A model generated the notes under the pieces. That model saw nothing but the letters and a program-made list of their open reading frames with translations, searched no databases and was not told where the DNA came from. Source: Aliivibrio sp. S3MY1 (GTDB lineage Bacteria > Pseudomonadota > Gammaproteobacteria > Enterobacterales > Vibrionaceae). Taken from it: a stretch of 64,000 nt of DNA. This document shows positions 30,605-39,709 of this stretch, piece after piece (the first letter of the stretch is position 1; every line of letters begins with the position of its first letter). The stretch spans positions 29,557 through 93,556 of the forward strand of contig NZ_JARACO010000015.1 in NCBI RefSeq assembly GCF_028765575.1. The letters are read 5' to 3'. A program made the position numbers and the translations under genes.

Positions 30605-30862
30605 TTATTCAGCGTCGATAGAAACGAATTTACGGTTTTTAGGACCTTTAACTTCAAACTTCACTTTACCTTCAGATAGAGCGAAAAGAGTGTGGTCTTT
30701 ACCGATGCCTACGTTAGTACCAGCGTGGAATTTAGTACCACGTTGACGTACGATGATGTTACCTGCAAGAACAGATTCGCCACCGAAACGCTTAACACCA
30801 AGACGTTTACTTTCTGAATCGCGGCCGTTACGAGTAGAACCGCCAGCTTTTTTATGTGCCAT
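30605..30862 (-). CDS. rpmA: 50S ribosomal protein L27
   Basis: 85 residues, starting [20 protein letters not shown]. The basic N-terminal arm reaches the peptidyl transferase centre in bacterial ribosomes. The arm begins directly after Met-Ala, with no cleavable extension of the Firmicutes type. The gene follows rplU by 17 nt with a clear GGAG RBS and ends before a strong terminator. Confidence 0.98.
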   Translation of the reverse strand: MAHKKAGGSTRNGRDSESKRLGVKRFGGESVLAGNIIVRQRGTKFHAGTNVGIGKDHTLFALSEGKVKFEVKGPKNRKFVSIDAE

Positions 30863-30879
30863 TTGTTATTCTCCTTAAA

Positions 30880-31191
30880 TTAAGCGCTGATGCCAGTGAT
30901 TCTGACTTCAGTGAACCATTGACGATGGCCCTGCTGCTTACGAGAATGCTTACGACGACGGAACTTAACGATTTTAATTTTATCGCCACGACCGTGCTGA
31001 ACTACTTCCGCAGTTACTTTACCGCCAGCTACTAGAGGTGCACCAATAGTGATTTCTTCACCATTAGCAATCATAAGAACGTTGTCGAAATCAACTGTTG
31101 CGCCAGTCTCAACGTCTAATTTTTCCAAGCGAAGAGTTTGACCTTCACTTACACGGTGTTGTTTACCACCAGATTGGAAAACAGCGTACAT
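30880..31191 (-). CDS. rplU: 50S ribosomal protein L21
   Basis: 103 residues, starting [18 protein letters not shown] and ending in the [22 protein letters not shown] block that binds 23S rRNA. First gene of the rplU-rpmA transcript, behind a well-formed promoter at 31279-31307 with a 5' untranslated region of about 80 nt. It is divergent from ispB, as in E. coli. Confidence 0.98.
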   Translation of the reverse strand: MYAVFQSGGKQHRVSEGQTLRLEKLDVETGATVDFDNVLMIANGEEITIGAPLVAGGKVTAEVVQHGRGDKIKIVKFRRRKHSRKQQGHRQWFTEVRITGISA

Positions 31192-31278
31192 ATTTTACTC
31201 CGCTACTTTCGCACTACCATATATTTTGTTTACTCAACAATTTTGGTGTGCGTTAAACTTGTCATCAATAGGGTCCGG

Positions 31279-31307
31279 ATTCTACGCGAATGATTTCAAT
31301 CTGACAA
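31279..31307 (-). promoter_or_regulatory. Promoter of rplU-rpmA
   Basis: Read on the minus strand: -35 TTGTCA (31307-31302), a 17-bp spacer and -10 TAGAAT (31284-31279), followed by a GC-rich discriminator (CCGGACCC) of the kind found at stringently controlled promoters. Confidence 0.75.
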
Positions 31308-31467
31308 CCCAAAAATGAAGAAAAATGATGAAAAGATCACCGGCATGCTTAATAAGCCATAAGGAGGTAATTTTCGACTGTATTGCCAACCCCATTTTAG
31401 TGTATTATTTATGTAATCACTTATTACACTTAAGCCTACATTGGGCCCTAACCTTGCTGGAATAATA

Positions 31468-32439
31468 ATGGATTTTAAAGCTATCCAAGCCCTTACGGCT
31501 GATGACATGGCAATCGTAAATGAAACCATCCTAGCTCAACTGAACTCAGATGTTGCGCTTATCAACCAACTTGGTTTTTACATTGTAAGCGGCGGCGGAA
31601 AACGTCTACGCCCAGTTCTTGCTATTTTATCTGCAAAAGCACTTGGATACGAAGGTAAAGACCATACAATGGCTGCGGCCTTTATTGAATTTATTCATAC
31701 CGCAACCTTACTTCATGACGATGTTGTTGATGAATCAGATATGCGTCGTGGAAAAGCCACAGCGAATGCCGAATTTGGTAATGCAGCAAGTGTACTGGTT
31801 GGTGACTTTATTTATACACGCTCATTCCAAATGATGACGAGCTTAGGATCCATAAAGATCCTTAGCTTAATGAGTGAGTCTGTCAATGTGATCGCCGAAG
31901 GTGAAGTTCTGCAATTAATGAACTGCAACGATCCTAATACAACTGAAGAAAGCTATATGCAGGTGATCTACTCTAAGACCGCTCGCCTATTCGAAGCTGC
32001 GACTCAGATCGGCGCGATCCTAAATGATGCACCACAAGAAATTGAAACCGCTCTACAAAATTACGGCAAATACCTTGGCACGGCATTCCAGCTTATTGAC
32101 GATGTCATGGACTACACCTCTGATGGTGAAGACATGGGTAAAAATGTAGGCGATGACCTCGCAGAGGGGAAACCAACACTTCCTTTACTGCACGCAATGA
32201 ATCACGGTAATGAAGAGCAAGCAGCGATGATCCGTGAAGCGATTGAACAAGGGAATGGGCTTGATAAACTCGAACCTATTTTAGCCTGTATGAAAGAAGT
32301 CGGTTCATTAGAGTACACTAAGTTAAAAGCCGATGAAGAAGCAGACAAAGCGATTGCTGAATTAAACATACTGCCTGAATCAGATTATAAAGAAGCGTTA
32401 AAAGCACTGGCTCACTTAGCCGTTAAACGCAGTAAGTAA
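31468..32439 (+). CDS. ispB: Octaprenyl diphosphate synthase
   Basis: Makes the all-trans octaprenyl side chain of ubiquinone and menaquinone. The start at 31468 (MDFKAIQALTADDMA) has TGGA 9 nt upstream and gives 323 residues, the E. coli length. The two aspartate-rich motifs are LLHDDVVDES (Asp84, Asp85, Asp88) and QLIDDVMDYTSD. GGGKRLRPVLAIL is the isopentenyl diphosphate-binding region. Chain length (C8) is inferred from orthology. It is divergent from rplU and convergent with mdh. Confidence 0.95.
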   Translation: MDFKAIQALTADDMAIVNETILAQLNSDVALINQLGFYIVSGGGKRLRPVLAILSAKALGYEGKDHTMAAAFIEFIHTATLLHDDVVDESDMRRGKATANAEFGNAASVLVGDFIYTRSFQMMTSLGSIKILSLMSESVNVIAEGEVLQLMNCNDPNTTEESYMQVIYSKTARLFEAATQIGAILNDAPQEIETALQNYGKYLGTAFQLIDDVMDYTSDGEDMGKNVGDDLAEGKPTLPLLHAMNHGNEEQAAMIREAIEQGNGLDKLEPILACMKEVGSLEYTKLKADEEADKAIAELNILPESDYKEALKALAHLAVKRSK

Positions 32440-32465
32440 GATTTACGCTTAAAAGTAAGAAATAA

Positions 32466-32496
32466 AAAGGGCAGATATTCACTATCTGCCCTTTGC
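32466..32496. terminator. Bidirectional terminator between ispB and mdh
   Basis: GGGCAGATA (32469-32477) pairs with TATCTGCCC (32483-32491), with AAAA on the left and TTT on the right. It serves both convergent genes. Confidence 0.88.
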
Positions 32497-32522
32497 TCTT
32501 TTATAAATCGAGCAATTATTCG

Positions 32523-33458
32523 TTACTTAACGAACTCTTCGCCAATTTTGATATCCGATCTCAAAGTATCTAGCATGCTATCTAATGCTTCTTGTTCAAA
32601 TGCACTTAGCTCACCATAAGATTGAATTTCTTCAACCCCATTTTTACCAAGAAGAATTGGTTGAGCAAAAAAGCGAGCGTGCTCACCATTACCTTCAACA
32701 TAAGCACATTCAACAACGCCCTTCTCACCACTTAATGCTTTCACTAGTGATAGACCAAAGCGACATGCCGCTTGCCCCATTGAAAGTGTCGCAGAACCAC
32801 CACCGGCTTTTGCTTCAACAACTTCTGTGCCTGCATTTTGAATTCGAGGAGTTAGTGCTGCAACTTCTTCAGCAGTAAACTCAACACCTTCTACTTGAGA
32901 AAGAAGAGGAAGAATCGTTACACCTGAATGGCCTCCGATAACTGGTACGCGGATCTCACCTGGATCTTTGTCTTTTAATTCAGCAACAAACGTTTCAGAG
33001 CGGATCACATCCAGTGTTGTTACACCAAACAATTTATTTTTATCGTATACACCCGCTTTCTTTAATACTTCTGCTGCAATCGCAACGGTTGTATTTACTG
33101 GGTTAGTAATAATACCAATACATGCATTTGGACATGTCACTGCAATTTTTTCAGCTAATGACTTAACAATGCCAGCATTAATATTGAAAAGATCTGAGCG
33201 ATCCATACCAGGTTTACGAGCAACACCGGCAGAAATTAAAACCACATCTGCATTATCGAGAGCTGGCGTAGGATCTTCACCGCAATATCCTTTGATAGAT
33301 ACAGGCGTTGGGATGTGACTAAGATCCGCAGCAACACCTGGTGTTACTGGTGCAATATCATAAAGAGCAAGATCTGATCCTGCTGGTAATCGATTCTTAA
33401 GAAGTAATGCTAACGCTTGTCCGATGCCTCCTGCGGCGCCAATAACAGCAACTTTCAT
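32523..33458 (-). CDS. mdh: Malate dehydrogenase
   Basis: NAD-dependent interconversion of malate and oxaloacetate in the TCA cycle. 311 residues (E. coli 312). The N-terminus [20 protein letters not shown] is the NAD-binding glycine loop. [13 protein letters not shown] holds the substrate arginines, and [12 protein letters not shown] and the catalytic-histidine segment [11 protein letters not shown] follow. It is divergent from argR with a gap of about 330 bp, the arrangement seen throughout enterobacteria and vibrios. Confidence 0.98.
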   Translation of the reverse strand: MKVAVIGAAGGIGQALALLLKNRLPAGSDLALYDIAPVTPGVAADLSHIPTPVSIKGYCGEDPTPALDNADVVLISAGVARKPGMDRSDLFNINAGIVKSLAEKIAVTCPNACIGIITNPVNTTVAIAAEVLKKAGVYDKNKLFGVTTLDVIRSETFVAELKDKDPGEIRVPVIGGHSGVTILPLLSQVEGVEFTAEEVAALTPRIQNAGTEVVEAKAGGGSATLSMGQAACRFGLSLVKALSGEKGVVECAYVEGNGEHARFFAQPILLGKNGVEEIQSYGELSAFEQEALDSMLDTLRSDIKIGEEFVK

Positions 33459-33791
33459 GTTCTTTCTCCTTGAGTAGTAGAGGTATATTTTTATTATTAA
33501 TTTACTTTCAAACTGAAAGTGACGTTATAGCAAGCTCAAATGAAATTCAATGCTCTTCGCTTCGCTTTGCGACCTTACGCAATGACATACTAATCGTGCT
33601 AAAAATTGAGCGCGACTCTACTTGCATTTATCCTTGCTTGTAAATGAAATTGTCTTACGAATTAGAGATCTTGAACAAAGCATAATGAATAAAACATGAG
33701 TAAGTATTCACATAAATTCCATTTTGATTTGGTTATAGATAAATAATTATGCGAGAATAGTAGGAATTATTGCAAAAAGAATCAAAACATC
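33459..33791. other. mdh-argR divergent intergenic region (about 330 bp)
   Basis: AT-rich divergent control region. Apart from the ARG-box candidate at 33697-33710 I see no gene, repeat or strong hairpin. A segment near 33550-33575 is rich in CTTCGCTTCGC-like words that faintly resemble pieces of the dispersed repeat, but it does not align well enough to call. Confidence 0.5.
33697..33710 (+). promoter_or_regulatory. Candidate ARG box upstream of argR
   Basis: TGAGTAAGTATTCA matches the ArgR half-site palindrome TGAAT-N4-ATTCA at nine of ten specified bases. It lies 82 bp before the argR start, so autoregulation is plausible. Only one convincing box is seen, whereas ArgR usually binds pairs. 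Confidence 0.45.
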
Positions 33792-34262
33792 ATGCGAAAT
33801 AATGAAAAGCAAGAACGACTAGTTAAAGAATTTAAATCCATTCTTAAAGCGGAACGATTTGGTTCGCAAGGTGAGATTGTTGATGCCCTTCGTATCTCTG
33901 GTTTCGATAATATCAATCAATCAAAAGTATCACGAATGCTAACTAAGTTTGGCGCAGTTCGAACTCGTAATGCCAAAATGGAAATGGTGTATTGCCTGCC
34001 AATTGAACTTGGAGTACCTACAGTTTCAAGCTCGTTACGTGAACTTGTGATGGATATTGATTACAACAATGCGTTAGTTGTTATTCACACAGGTCCAGGT
34101 GCAGCTCAACTTATTGCTCGATTACTGGATTCTTTAGGTAAATCAGAAGGGATTTTAGGCGTAGTTGCTGGCGATGACACTATCTTCATTACTCCAACAC
34201 GATCAATTAATGTCGCTGACTTATTTGATTCTGTTTGCGATCTTTTTGAATATAGCGTGTAG
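33792..34262 (+). CDS. argR: Arginine repressor ArgR
   Basis: Arginine-dependent hexameric repressor of arginine biosynthesis and Xer accessory factor. 156 residues, the E. coli length. The N-terminal winged helix includes [36 protein letters not shown]. The C-terminal oligomerisation and arginine-binding domain has [16 protein letters not shown] and [13 protein letters not shown], whose Asp pair contacts arginine. It is divergent from mdh and followed by a moderate hairpin. Confidence 0.97.
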   Translation: MRNNEKQERLVKEFKSILKAERFGSQGEIVDALRISGFDNINQSKVSRMLTKFGAVRTRNAKMEMVYCLPIELGVPTVSSSLRELVMDIDYNNALVVIHTGPGAAQLIARLLDSLGKSEGILGVVAGDDTIFITPTRSINVADLFDSVCDLFEYSV

Positions 34263-34609
34263 CGTCACACTTCCTAATAAATAGAGGTCACTCTTAACAC
34301 TAAAGTGGCCTTTACTCTCTCATTATCTTCACCCTCCCCGTAACTCTCTAGCATTAATAAAATCTAACTTTAGACGATAACTCTAATTATTAACCTCATC
34401 AATAGTTATTTATTTCACACTTTTGATATATTTTAATTAACAGTATTTTAAAAAAACACGATTAATTTGCTATCATTTAGGTAGCATTTCCATAACATGA
34501 AATTTAAAACTTCACGATGAAGTAAATAAATACTGTTTCTCATTTTCTACCTTCTAGACTATAGCGTCGTTAGATAAGAGAGAAACAACATAATAAGGAA
34601 AGGAATAAC
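34263..34609. other. argR-TAXI gene gap (about 345 bp)
   Basis: Begins with a candidate argR terminator, AGGTCACT (34285-34292) with AGTGGCCT (34304-34311) and one G-T pair. The rest is AT-rich with two short hairpins (GCTATC...GGTAGC near 34470-34486, and ACTTCA-CGA-TGAAGT near 34509-34523) before the RBS of the TAXI gene. It must hold the TRAP transporter promoter, but I could not place it. Confidence 0.45.
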
Positions 34610-35584
34610 ATGCCATTAAAAAACTTAATTAAGGTAACTGCTGTTGCTGCTGCAATGCTTGGTGCTGGTATGGGAACGGCGAGTGCTCAAGAGTTCATTA
34701 CGATTGGTACGGGTTCAGTAACTGGTGTTTACTACCCAACTGGCGGTGCCATTTGTAAGCTAGTGAACAAAGATCGTAAAGAACATAATGTTCGCTGTTC
34801 TGTTGAATCTACAGGCGGTTCAATCTACAACGTAAACACAATCCGTGCAGGCGAGCTTGACTTTGGTATCGTTCAATCAGATTGGCAGTACCATGGCTAT
34901 AGCGGCACAAGTAAATTTGAAGATCAAGGCCCTTACAAGAAATTACGCGCCATGTTCTCTCTTCATACAGAACCTTTCAACATTATCGCACGTACAGATT
35001 CAGGTATTAACAACGTTGCTGATTTAGAAGGCAAACGTGTGAACATTGGTAACCCAGGCTCTGGTGACCGTGCAACAATGAGCGTTGTTATGGATGCTAT
35101 GGGTTGGACTAACGATAGCTTTAAGCTAGCTTCTGAACTCAAAGGTTCTGAGCGTTCACAAGCTCTTTGTGACAACAAAATTGATGCATTCATTTACATG
35201 GTTGGTCACCCAAATGGTTCAATCAAAGAAGCAACAACGTCTTGTGACGCTAAGTTAGTCTCTGCTACGGGTCCTAAGATCGATAAAATCGTTGCCGATA
35301 ACCCTTACTATGCTAATACAACAGTCCCCGCAGGTATGTACCGCGGTACTGAAGGTGATGTAAATAGCTTTGGTGTTGCGGCAACCATGGTTACAACGTC
35401 TGATGTTTCTGATGAAGTGGCTTACAGTGTAGCAAAAGCAGTGTTTGAGAACTTTAATACCTTCAAACGTCTACACCCAGCATTTGCAACACTGAAAAAA
35501 GAAGACATGGTAAAAGAAGGTCTTTCTATCCCACTACACCCAGGTGCGGTGAAATACTACAAAGAAGTTGGTCTACTAAAATAG
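34610..35584 (+). CDS. TRAP transporter solute receptor, TAXI family
   Basis: Periplasmic binding protein of a TRAP-type secondary uptake system. 324 residues with a signal peptide (MPLKNLIKVTAVAAAMLGAG...ASA, cut near residue 26). The mature part starts QEFITIGTGSVTGVYYPTGGAICKLVN, the TAXI hallmark (a glutamate/glutamine transporter-like fold), and continues with SVESTGGSIYNVNTIRAGELDFGIVQSDWQ and GKRVNIGNPGSGDR. The ligand is unknown; members of the family have been linked to dicarboxylates or amino acids. A strong hairpin separates it from the permease gene. Confidence 0.92.
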   Translation: MPLKNLIKVTAVAAAMLGAGMGTASAQEFITIGTGSVTGVYYPTGGAICKLVNKDRKEHNVRCSVESTGGSIYNVNTIRAGELDFGIVQSDWQYHGYSGTSKFEDQGPYKKLRAMFSLHTEPFNIIARTDSGINNVADLEGKRVNIGNPGSGDRATMSVVMDAMGWTNDSFKLASELKGSERSQALCDNKIDAFIYMVGHPNGSIKEATTSCDAKLVSATGPKIDKIVADNPYYANTTVPAGMYRGTEGDVNSFGVAATMVTTSDVSDEVAYSVAKAVFENFNTFKRLHPAFATLKKEDMVKEGLSIPLHPGAVKYYKEVGLLK

Positions 35585-35630
35585 CATGTCTTCTAAGTAG
35601 CGCTACCCTTTACTGGTAATGTTGTTATAA

Positions 35631-35658
35631 AACGAAGAGACCCACAGGTCTCTTCGTT
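35631..35658 (+). other. Strong hairpin between TAXI receptor and permease genes
   Basis: AACGAAGAGACC (35631-35642) pairs perfectly with GGTCTCTTCGTT (35647-35658) over a 4-nt loop. The following bases (TCTTCC) are only weakly T-rich, so partial termination or protection of the upstream mRNA is more likely than full termination. Confidence 0.75.
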
Positions 35659-35814
35659 TCTTCCTTACCCCCCTGATCTTTCCATGCAACGGATAACAAT
35701 CGATAATCAAACGGATTTTAAGATCGTTTTTTTCTAGCCTAGATATTGGCTTATATTCAGTAATCTAATACTTAATGATTGAGTGTTAGGTTCGACCATC
35801 ACAAGGAAAAGTAC

Positions 35815-38394
35815 ATGACGCAGTCGTCAAATACGTCACAAGATGTGCAAGAAATGGTGGCCCAATCTGATACTGGTGCGCGTTCACCGCAAGGATTATC
35901 TGGCCGTATTCTATGGTTTGTTCCACTATGTTGGTCTCTGTTTCAACTTTGGTATGCTTCCCCTTTACCGTTCATTTTTGATTTCGGCATACTCAATGAT
36001 ACGGAAGCACGTTCAATACATTTAGCGTTTGCTATTTTTTTAGCCTTTACGGCTTATCCCGCTCTTAAAAATTCACCGAGAGATCGTATCCCCGCCATTG
36101 ATTGGGCTCTTGCGTTTGCAGGCAGTTTTTCAGCCGCTTATATTTATATTTTCTATGCGCAACTTGCGGATCGTTCTGGCGCTCCAACGACTCCTGATAT
36201 TATTGCATCCGTCGTAGGTATGGTGCTATTGCTTGAAGCAACACGCCGCGCTTTAGGCCCACCACTAATGGTGGTTGCTGCTGTATTCTTACTTTACACC
36301 TTTGCTGGCCCTCATATGCCAGATGTCATTGCACACAAGGGGGCAAGCTTAAATAAAGCAATGTCACACCTATGGCTAACAACCGAAGGTGTTTTTGGCG
36401 TTGCACTAGGCGTATCCACTTCTTTTGTTTTCTTATTTGTTTTATTTGGTGCCATGCTAGAAAAAGCAGGTGCAGGTGCTTACTTTATTAAAGTCGCGTT
36501 CTCTTTACTTGGTCACATGAAAGGGGGCCCAGCAAAAGCAGCGGTCGTAGCTTCTGGTTTATCCGGTTTAGTTTCTGGTTCATCAATTGCAAACGTAGTA
36601 ACAACCGGTACGTTTACGATCCCGCTCATGAAACGTGTTGGCTTCTCAGGTGAAAAAGCAGGAGCCGTTGAAGTTGCCGCATCAACCAATGGACAATTAA
36701 CACCGCCAATTATGGGTGCAGCTGCATTCTTAATGGTTGAATACGTTGGTATCTCTTATGTAGAAGTAATTAAAGCCGCATTATTACCCGCTCTAATTTC
36801 TTATATCGCCCTACTCTACATTGTTCACCTAGAAGCATGTAAAGCAGGAATGACTGGCCTTCCTCGCCGCCATACACCAAAGTTACTTCACAGCTTACTT
36901 TCTTTCACTGGAACCATTTTAGGTCTTTGTGTTATGAGCGCTGCCGTTTATTACGGTATTGGTTGGACTAAAGATGTCTTCGGTGATGGCGCGACACCAA
37001 TTGTAACGGTTGCTCTATTACTTTCTTATGTCGGCTTAGTTAGTATCTCTGCAAAGTATCAAGAGCATGCAATGATGGCGATTGATGAAGAGCTGACTGA
37101 AGTACCTGATCCAGGACCAACCATTAAATCTGGCTTGCACTTCTTACTGCCTATCGTCGTATTAGTATGGTGTTTAACAGTAGAGCGCTTCTCTCCAGGA
37201 TTATCTGCATTCTGGGCATCAGTATTTATGATTTTCATTCTACTGACTCAACGACCACTGATTGGTTTTTTTGCTAAAGAAAGCAACCTAACTGAACATG
37301 TAAAACAAGGCTTTAATGATTTACTAGAAAGTCTAGTGTCAGGTGCTCGAAACATGATTGGTATTGGTGTCGCTACCGCGGCGGCTGGTACGGTTGTTGG
37401 AGTGGTAACCTTAACGGGTATCGGACTAGTAATGACTGATTTTGTAGAGTTTATCTCTGGTGGTAGCATTATCCTTATGCTGCTATTTACTGCGGTAATC
37501 AGCTTGATCTTAGGTATGGGGTTACCAACAACGGCTAACTATATTGTTGTTTCTACCTTAATGGCCCCAGTTATTGTGACCTTAGGTGCTGCGCATGGGC
37601 TGATTATCCCATTAATTGCCGTTCACTTATTCGTGTTCTACTTTGGTATTCTTGCGGATGATACTCCTCCTGTAGGTCTTGCGGCTTTTGCTGCAGCCGC
37701 AATCGCAAAATCAGATCCAATCCGTACTGGTATTCAAGGTTTTACCTATGATATTCGTACCGCAATTTTACCTTTCATGTTTGTTTTCAATACTCAGTTA
37801 TTATTAATGGGGATTGATTCTTGGTGGCACTTAGCTCTAACGATTATCTCTTCAGTTATTGCGATGTTGACCTTCTCAGCCGCAACACAAGGCTGGTGGT
37901 TTACTAAAACAAAATGGTGGGAAGTCTTATTACTACTATTAATAACATTCTCACTATTCCGTCCTGGTTTCTGGTGGGATCAAATCTACCCAGCTAAAGA
38001 TTATCACCAAGGTATTGAGATCGCTCAAATTGCTGAAGAACTAAATGTGGGACAATCACTGACATTAGAAGTGACAGGACAAGATCTAGAGGGCGATGTC
38101 ATTAGCAAAACAGTTCGCTTACCTTTTGAAGACCGAGCCGTCACTGGTGATGAACGTGTAAGCTCTATGGGTCTGATGCTATCTAAAATAGATAATAAGA
38201 TGATTGTAGATATGGTTGAATTTGGCAGTCCAGCCGAAGCTTCTGGAATTGATTTTGACTGGGAAATAAAGAATGTTGTGCTTGATGCAGAGCGCCCTCT
38301 GAAAGAATGGGTATTTGTACCAACACTGCTTCTACTGTTTGCACTAGGCTTTAATCAGCGTCGCCGAGCGAAAAAGGAAAACTTGGTGGCATAA
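35815..38394 (+). CDS. TRAP transporter fused permease (4TM-12TM) with C-terminal extension
   Basis: 859 residues, started at ATG 35815, where AAGGAAAA lies upstream; a frame from 35779 has no RBS. The N-terminal small-subunit part and the large DctM-like part are fused, as is usual for TAXI systems. GSSIANVVTTGTFTIPLMKR, EVAASTNGQLTPPIMGAAAF, GMGLPTTANYIVVSTL and ADDTPPVGLAAFAAAAI are seen. After the last transport helix a DUF3394-like region follows, with a PDZ-like stretch (VDMVEFGSPAEASGIDFDWEI) and a final membrane helix. The role of the extension is unknown. Confidence 0.9.
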   Translation: MTQSSNTSQDVQEMVAQSDTGARSPQGLSGRILWFVPLCWSLFQLWYASPLPFIFDFGILNDTEARSIHLAFAIFLAFTAYPALKNSPRDRIPAIDWALAFAGSFSAAYIYIFYAQLADRSGAPTTPDIIASVVGMVLLLEATRRALGPPLMVVAAVFLLYTFAGPHMPDVIAHKGASLNKAMSHLWLTTEGVFGVALGVSTSFVFLFVLFGAMLEKAGAGAYFIKVAFSLLGHMKGGPAKAAVVASGLSGLVSGSSIANVVTTGTFTIPLMKRVGFSGEKAGAVEVAASTNGQLTPPIMGAAAFLMVEYVGISYVEVIKAALLPALISYIALLYIVHLEACKAGMTGLPRRHTPKLLHSLLSFTGTILGLCVMSAAVYYGIGWTKDVFGDGATPIVTVALLLSYVGLVSISAKYQEHAMMAIDEELTEVPDPGPTIKSGLHFLLPIVVLVWCLTVERFSPGLSAFWASVFMIFILLTQRPLIGFFAKESNLTEHVKQGFNDLLESLVSGARNMIGIGVATAAAGTVVGVVTLTGIGLVMTDFVEFISGGSIILMLLFTAVISLILGMGLPTTANYIVVSTLMAPVIVTLGAAHGLIIPLIAVHLFVFYFGILADDTPPVGLAAFAAAAIAKSDPIRTGIQGFTYDIRTAILPFMFVFNTQLLLMGIDSWWHLALTIISSVIAMLTFSAATQGWWFTKTKWWEVLLLLLITFSLFRPGFWWDQIYPAKDYHQGIEIAQIAEELNVGQSLTLEVTGQDLEGDVISKTVRLPFEDRAVTGDERVSSMGLMLSKIDNKMIVDMVEFGSPAEASGIDFDWEIKNVVLDAERPLKEWVFVPTLLLLFALGFNQRRRAKKENLVA

Positions 38395-38448
38395 ATTAAT
38401 GAATGGAATCTAGGGGGGTCACCCTCCCCTTATTAGGTAATAAAAATC

Positions 38449-38886
38449 ATGTATAAGCAAATATTGGTTCCAGTAGATTTAAATGAAAAAGGCTTTGCTG
38501 ATAAAGCGGTTGAGTTAGCCGTTTGGCATGCAAAACAATCGAATGCTGAGCTGCATTTATTAAATGTATTGCCAGGCATTCATATGTCGATGGTTTCGAC
38601 CTATTTTCCTAAAGATGCCGCGAAAAAAATGAAAGAAGATGTCTCCGCTCAATTAAACGAATTTGCAGCAAAATTTGTTGATGAAGAAGTGGTATACAAA
38701 GTTCACGTATCTGAGGGCAAACCTTACGTCACCATCTTAGATTACGCTGAACGTCTTGGTGCGGATTTAATCGTTATGCCAAGCCATAAGCGCTCAAAAA
38801 TAGACAAAGTAATGCTGGGCTCTGTGGCGAATAAAGTAGTAGAAAACTCACCGATTAACGTAATGGTTGTTAAGCCACAAGGCTAA
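38449..38886 (+). CDS. Universal stress protein, UspA family
   Basis: 145 residues of the Usp fold, starting MYKQILVPVDLNEKGFADKAVELAVW. The ATP-binding end reads LGADLIVMPSHKRSKIDKVMLGSVANKVVENSPINVMVV, close to the G-2x-G-9x-G-S/T pattern but with the first glycines changed. It lies 54 bp after the TRAP permease and probably shares its transcript. The pairing recalls TeaD, which regulates the TeaABC TRAP transporter in Halomonas, so a regulatory role for this transporter is a reasonable inference. Confidence 0.88.
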   Translation: MYKQILVPVDLNEKGFADKAVELAVWHAKQSNAELHLLNVLPGIHMSMVSTYFPKDAAKKMKEDVSAQLNEFAAKFVDEEVVYKVHVSEGKPYVTILDYAERLGADLIVMPSHKRSKIDKVMLGSVANKVVENSPINVMVVKPQG

Positions 38887-38920
38887 CTTCCCATCATTAT
38901 TTTCTACTATTACTCTCAAT

Positions 38921-38948
38921 AAAAAAGGAGCCGTTCGGCTCCTTTTTG
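38921..38948. terminator. Bidirectional terminator between usp and rluA
   Basis: AAAAAGGAGCC-GTTC-GGCTCCTTTTT is an 11-bp stem with a tetraloop, serving the TRAP/usp transcript and rluA, which converge here. Confidence 0.92.
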
Positions 38949-38972
38949 TTTTTTTATACCAATCGACTCAGA

Positions 38973-39707
38973 TTATTGCTTAGGTAAGGTCTTATAATCA
39001 GGTCTCACTGGCACAATATTCATTGAATCTAATACGCCTGATTTCGCCTCAGGATAAAACTCACAAGGTGCAAATATACTGATAAACTTATCGGTTTCTG
39101 GATGATAAAAACTCAGCTCAGCAGAGTGCAGTTGCAAACGATCAGAAAACGCCAGAGCCTCTTCACACGCGTAAAACTCATCTCCAACAATCTCATGCCC
39201 CTCTTCCATCATATGCACACGCAATTGATGAGAGCGACCCGTGATCGGCAATAAACGCACTAATGTTGTCTTATCTTCAACCTGTATCACTTGATAGCCC
39301 GTTTGTGATGGCTTTCCATGCTCGTAACACACCATTTGGCGTGGACGATTTGGCCAATCACAAATTAGCGGCAAATCAATATGGCCTTCTGTTTTCTCTA
39401 CTTTCCCCCATACTCGTGCGTAATACACTTTATGAGTTAAACGATACTGAAATTGCTTTTTAATGTGCCTTTCAGCTTCTTTATATAAAGCAAAAATCAT
39501 CAGCCCAGACGTCGACATATCAAGACGGTGTACAAGCTGAGCTTCTGGAAACTCAGCGATAACACGGGACCATACACTGTCATAGTGCTCTGGAGCCCTA
39601 CCGGGATTAGAGAGTAATCCCGCAGGTTTATTCACCGCAAGAATCGCTTCATCTTGATAGACAATATCAAGCGGTTCCATTGGTGGATTGTATTCAAGCA
39701 TTGCCAT
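38973..39707 (-). CDS. rluA: Dual 23S rRNA/tRNA pseudouridine synthase RluA
   Basis: Isomerises U746 of 23S rRNA and U32 of some tRNAs (E. coli positions). 244 residues with no S4 domain, which fits RluA rather than RluC or RluD. The catalytic aspartate is in LVHRLDMSTSGLM. VNKPAGLLSNPGR precedes it, and PITGRSHQLRVHM follows. It lies 2 bp after rapA, as in E. coli, and is probably co-transcribed with it. Confidence 0.93.
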   Translation of the reverse strand: MAMLEYNPPMEPLDIVYQDEAILAVNKPAGLLSNPGRAPEHYDSVWSRVIAEFPEAQLVHRLDMSTSGLMIFALYKEAERHIKKQFQYRLTHKVYYARVWGKVEKTEGHIDLPLICDWPNRPRQMVCYEHGKPSQTGYQVIQVEDKTTLVRLLPITGRSHQLRVHMMEEGHEIVGDEFYACEEALAFSDRLQLHSAELSFYHPETDKFISIFAPCEFYPEAKSGVLDSMNIVPVRPDYKTLPKQ

Positions 39708-39709
39708 GA

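Noticed and set aside
33686..33699. A second ARG box next to 33697
   Set aside because: The second half of the palindrome does not fit, and it overlaps the first box instead of lying at the usual spacing.
38955..38973. ATACCAATC word after rluA, like the MITE end
   Set aside because: Only nine bases match before the sequence diverges, and no partner inverted copy is nearby; a 9-mer match is expected about once by chance on this scale.
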